The position numbers and the translations under genes are program-made. The notes under the pieces are model-generated. The model was not told the DNA's origin, did not search any database, and saw only the letters and a list, made by a program, of their open reading frames with translations. DNA of 64,000 bases, taken from positions 2,683,747 to 2,747,746 of the forward strand of contig NC_089179.1 in NCBI RefSeq assembly GCF_947507565.1, read 5' to 3'. Every line of letters starts with the position of its first letter. Position 1 is the stretch's first letter. This stretch comes from Oscarella lobularis. Taxonomy: Eukaryota; Porifera; Homoscleromorpha; Homosclerophorida; Oscarellidae. Positions 63,361-64,000 of this stretch are shown here, in pieces.

Positions 63361-64000
63361 TTGCTAATGGAGGAACAACTCCCAGACGACGAGGACGACT
63401 TTCAACCTCCAAAGAAGAAGCACAAGCATCGCTACCAGGCGCTGGCTGAGAACTCTAACGAAGCGAAAAGAGCACAGAGAAGATTCGATTCGCCCGTCTC
63501 CGGCGAGGAGTTGGGCAAGGCTCCGGAAAGGTCTATTTTAGGCAATACAGGGAAAACGACGAATTGGGCACAAAAGGTCTTCGTGGAATGGCTCGGAGCC
63601 AGAAACAAGCGCGCGCTTGATCGGAACGGCTCCTCGTCGACCGAAATAGGCAAGTGGTACTTGCTGGATGCGGGTTATGATGAAGAACTGTGCAAACGGA
63701 TTTCGTTATTCTTGCTGGAAGCGCACAGGAAAGACGGAGAAAAGATTCTCCCGCCGCCACTCTTCACTCCCTACCTTGCGGTTTGCAGCACGCCGCCCGA
63801 CTTCGCGCAACCAGTGAAATCGTATACGTACGTGGAGTTTGACTCTAAAAACAATCAAGGCGGAAGAGCCCACTTGAAGTGGCAAACAAGCGAGTAGTAC
63901 AGCAAGCCCTACCCGAACAAGATGAAAGATTCTACTGCTTCCTGCTCGATGAATATCTGAATCTGAAGCGCCTACCCGACGACGCAAGAGACGCATTTTA
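63361..64000 (+). CDS. Crypton/ZMYM-like tyrosine-recombinase-type gene, N-terminal part (runs off the edge)
   Basis: A frame from 63361 (GCTAATGG; ATG near 63367) has an acidic, Lys-rich N-terminus (DDEDDFQPPKKKHKHR). Next comes NTGKTTNWAQKVFVEWLGAR, the SAM-like core-binding block of Crypton-derived proteins (ZMYM, QRICH1 and relatives), with LFLLEAHRKDGEKILPP. The frame closes at 63897, and the next block, DERFYCFLLDEYLNLKRLPD, follows in another frame to the edge, through a splice or slip. The catalytic tyrosine region would lie outside the window. Confidence 0.6.

Overview
The window is eukaryotic nuclear DNA, very probably from an early-branching invertebrate animal such as a sponge or cnidarian. 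It has short GT-AG introns of about 40-60 bases, no bacterial operon layout, animal-type genes (Death-domain, CFAP251-like and EML-like exons) and a dense mix of animal transposon families. The species is inferred, not proven. Only scraps of host gene are visible; most of the 64 kb is mobile DNA, much of it nested.

Layout. 1-142: exon of an unknown membrane protein. 585-8750: two broken Ty3/gypsy elements meeting tail to tail at about 4060, the first with a P-type MITE in its Gag zinc knuckle and a 45-base complement of a leucine tRNA as primer site. 9066-9545: two host-like exons of a single-pass membrane protein. 9651-13427: an old P-like relic holding a nearly whole THAP/P transposon (10104-13419, 8-bp target duplication). 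14.1-18.4 kb: MITE end, unknown exons, and a 40-bp satellite holding a small gag-only LTR element (16695-18260). 18.7-20.3 kb: RecQ-like relic and MULE tail. 20.7-23.8 kb: minus-strand host-like exons, two with Death-domain-like folds. 24231-28757: an apparently intact two-gene P-superfamily element with 82-bp inverted repeats, inserted in an older element with the same kind of terminus.

30.1-34.5 kb: PIF1 helicase/OTU Helitron (Helentron type) split by a Tigger element that carries a HIRAN-domain gene and is itself split by a 494-bp foldback MITE. 34.8-42.4 kb: minisatellite, integrase relic, RecQ-like helicase gene, piggyBac C-terminal half, complete Merlin (IS1595-like) element. 44.2-48.4 kb: Helitron Rep/helicase gene with frameshifts. 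49-53.3 kb: MULE relic, a small two-exon gene, third RecQ scrap, Tigger-type MITE. 53.8-58.3 kb: IS630/Tc1-type gene interrupted by a hAT element. 58.4-59.2 kb: CFAP251-like and EML-like WD-repeat pieces. 59.9-61.4 kb: divergent gene pair, one with a HIRAN-like domain. 63.4 kb to the edge: Crypton/ZMYM-like gene.

The most promising system is the P-superfamily family group. Its members share CATAGAT-type ends, a TATA-like motif and a CACGTG E-box inside the terminal repeats. The complete member has two convergent genes: an 811-codon spliced transposase and a 323-residue partner whose ATG sits on the inner edge of the right repeat. Four nested insertions can be checked in the sequence itself, because taking out the element and one target copy leaves the host frame open across the site.
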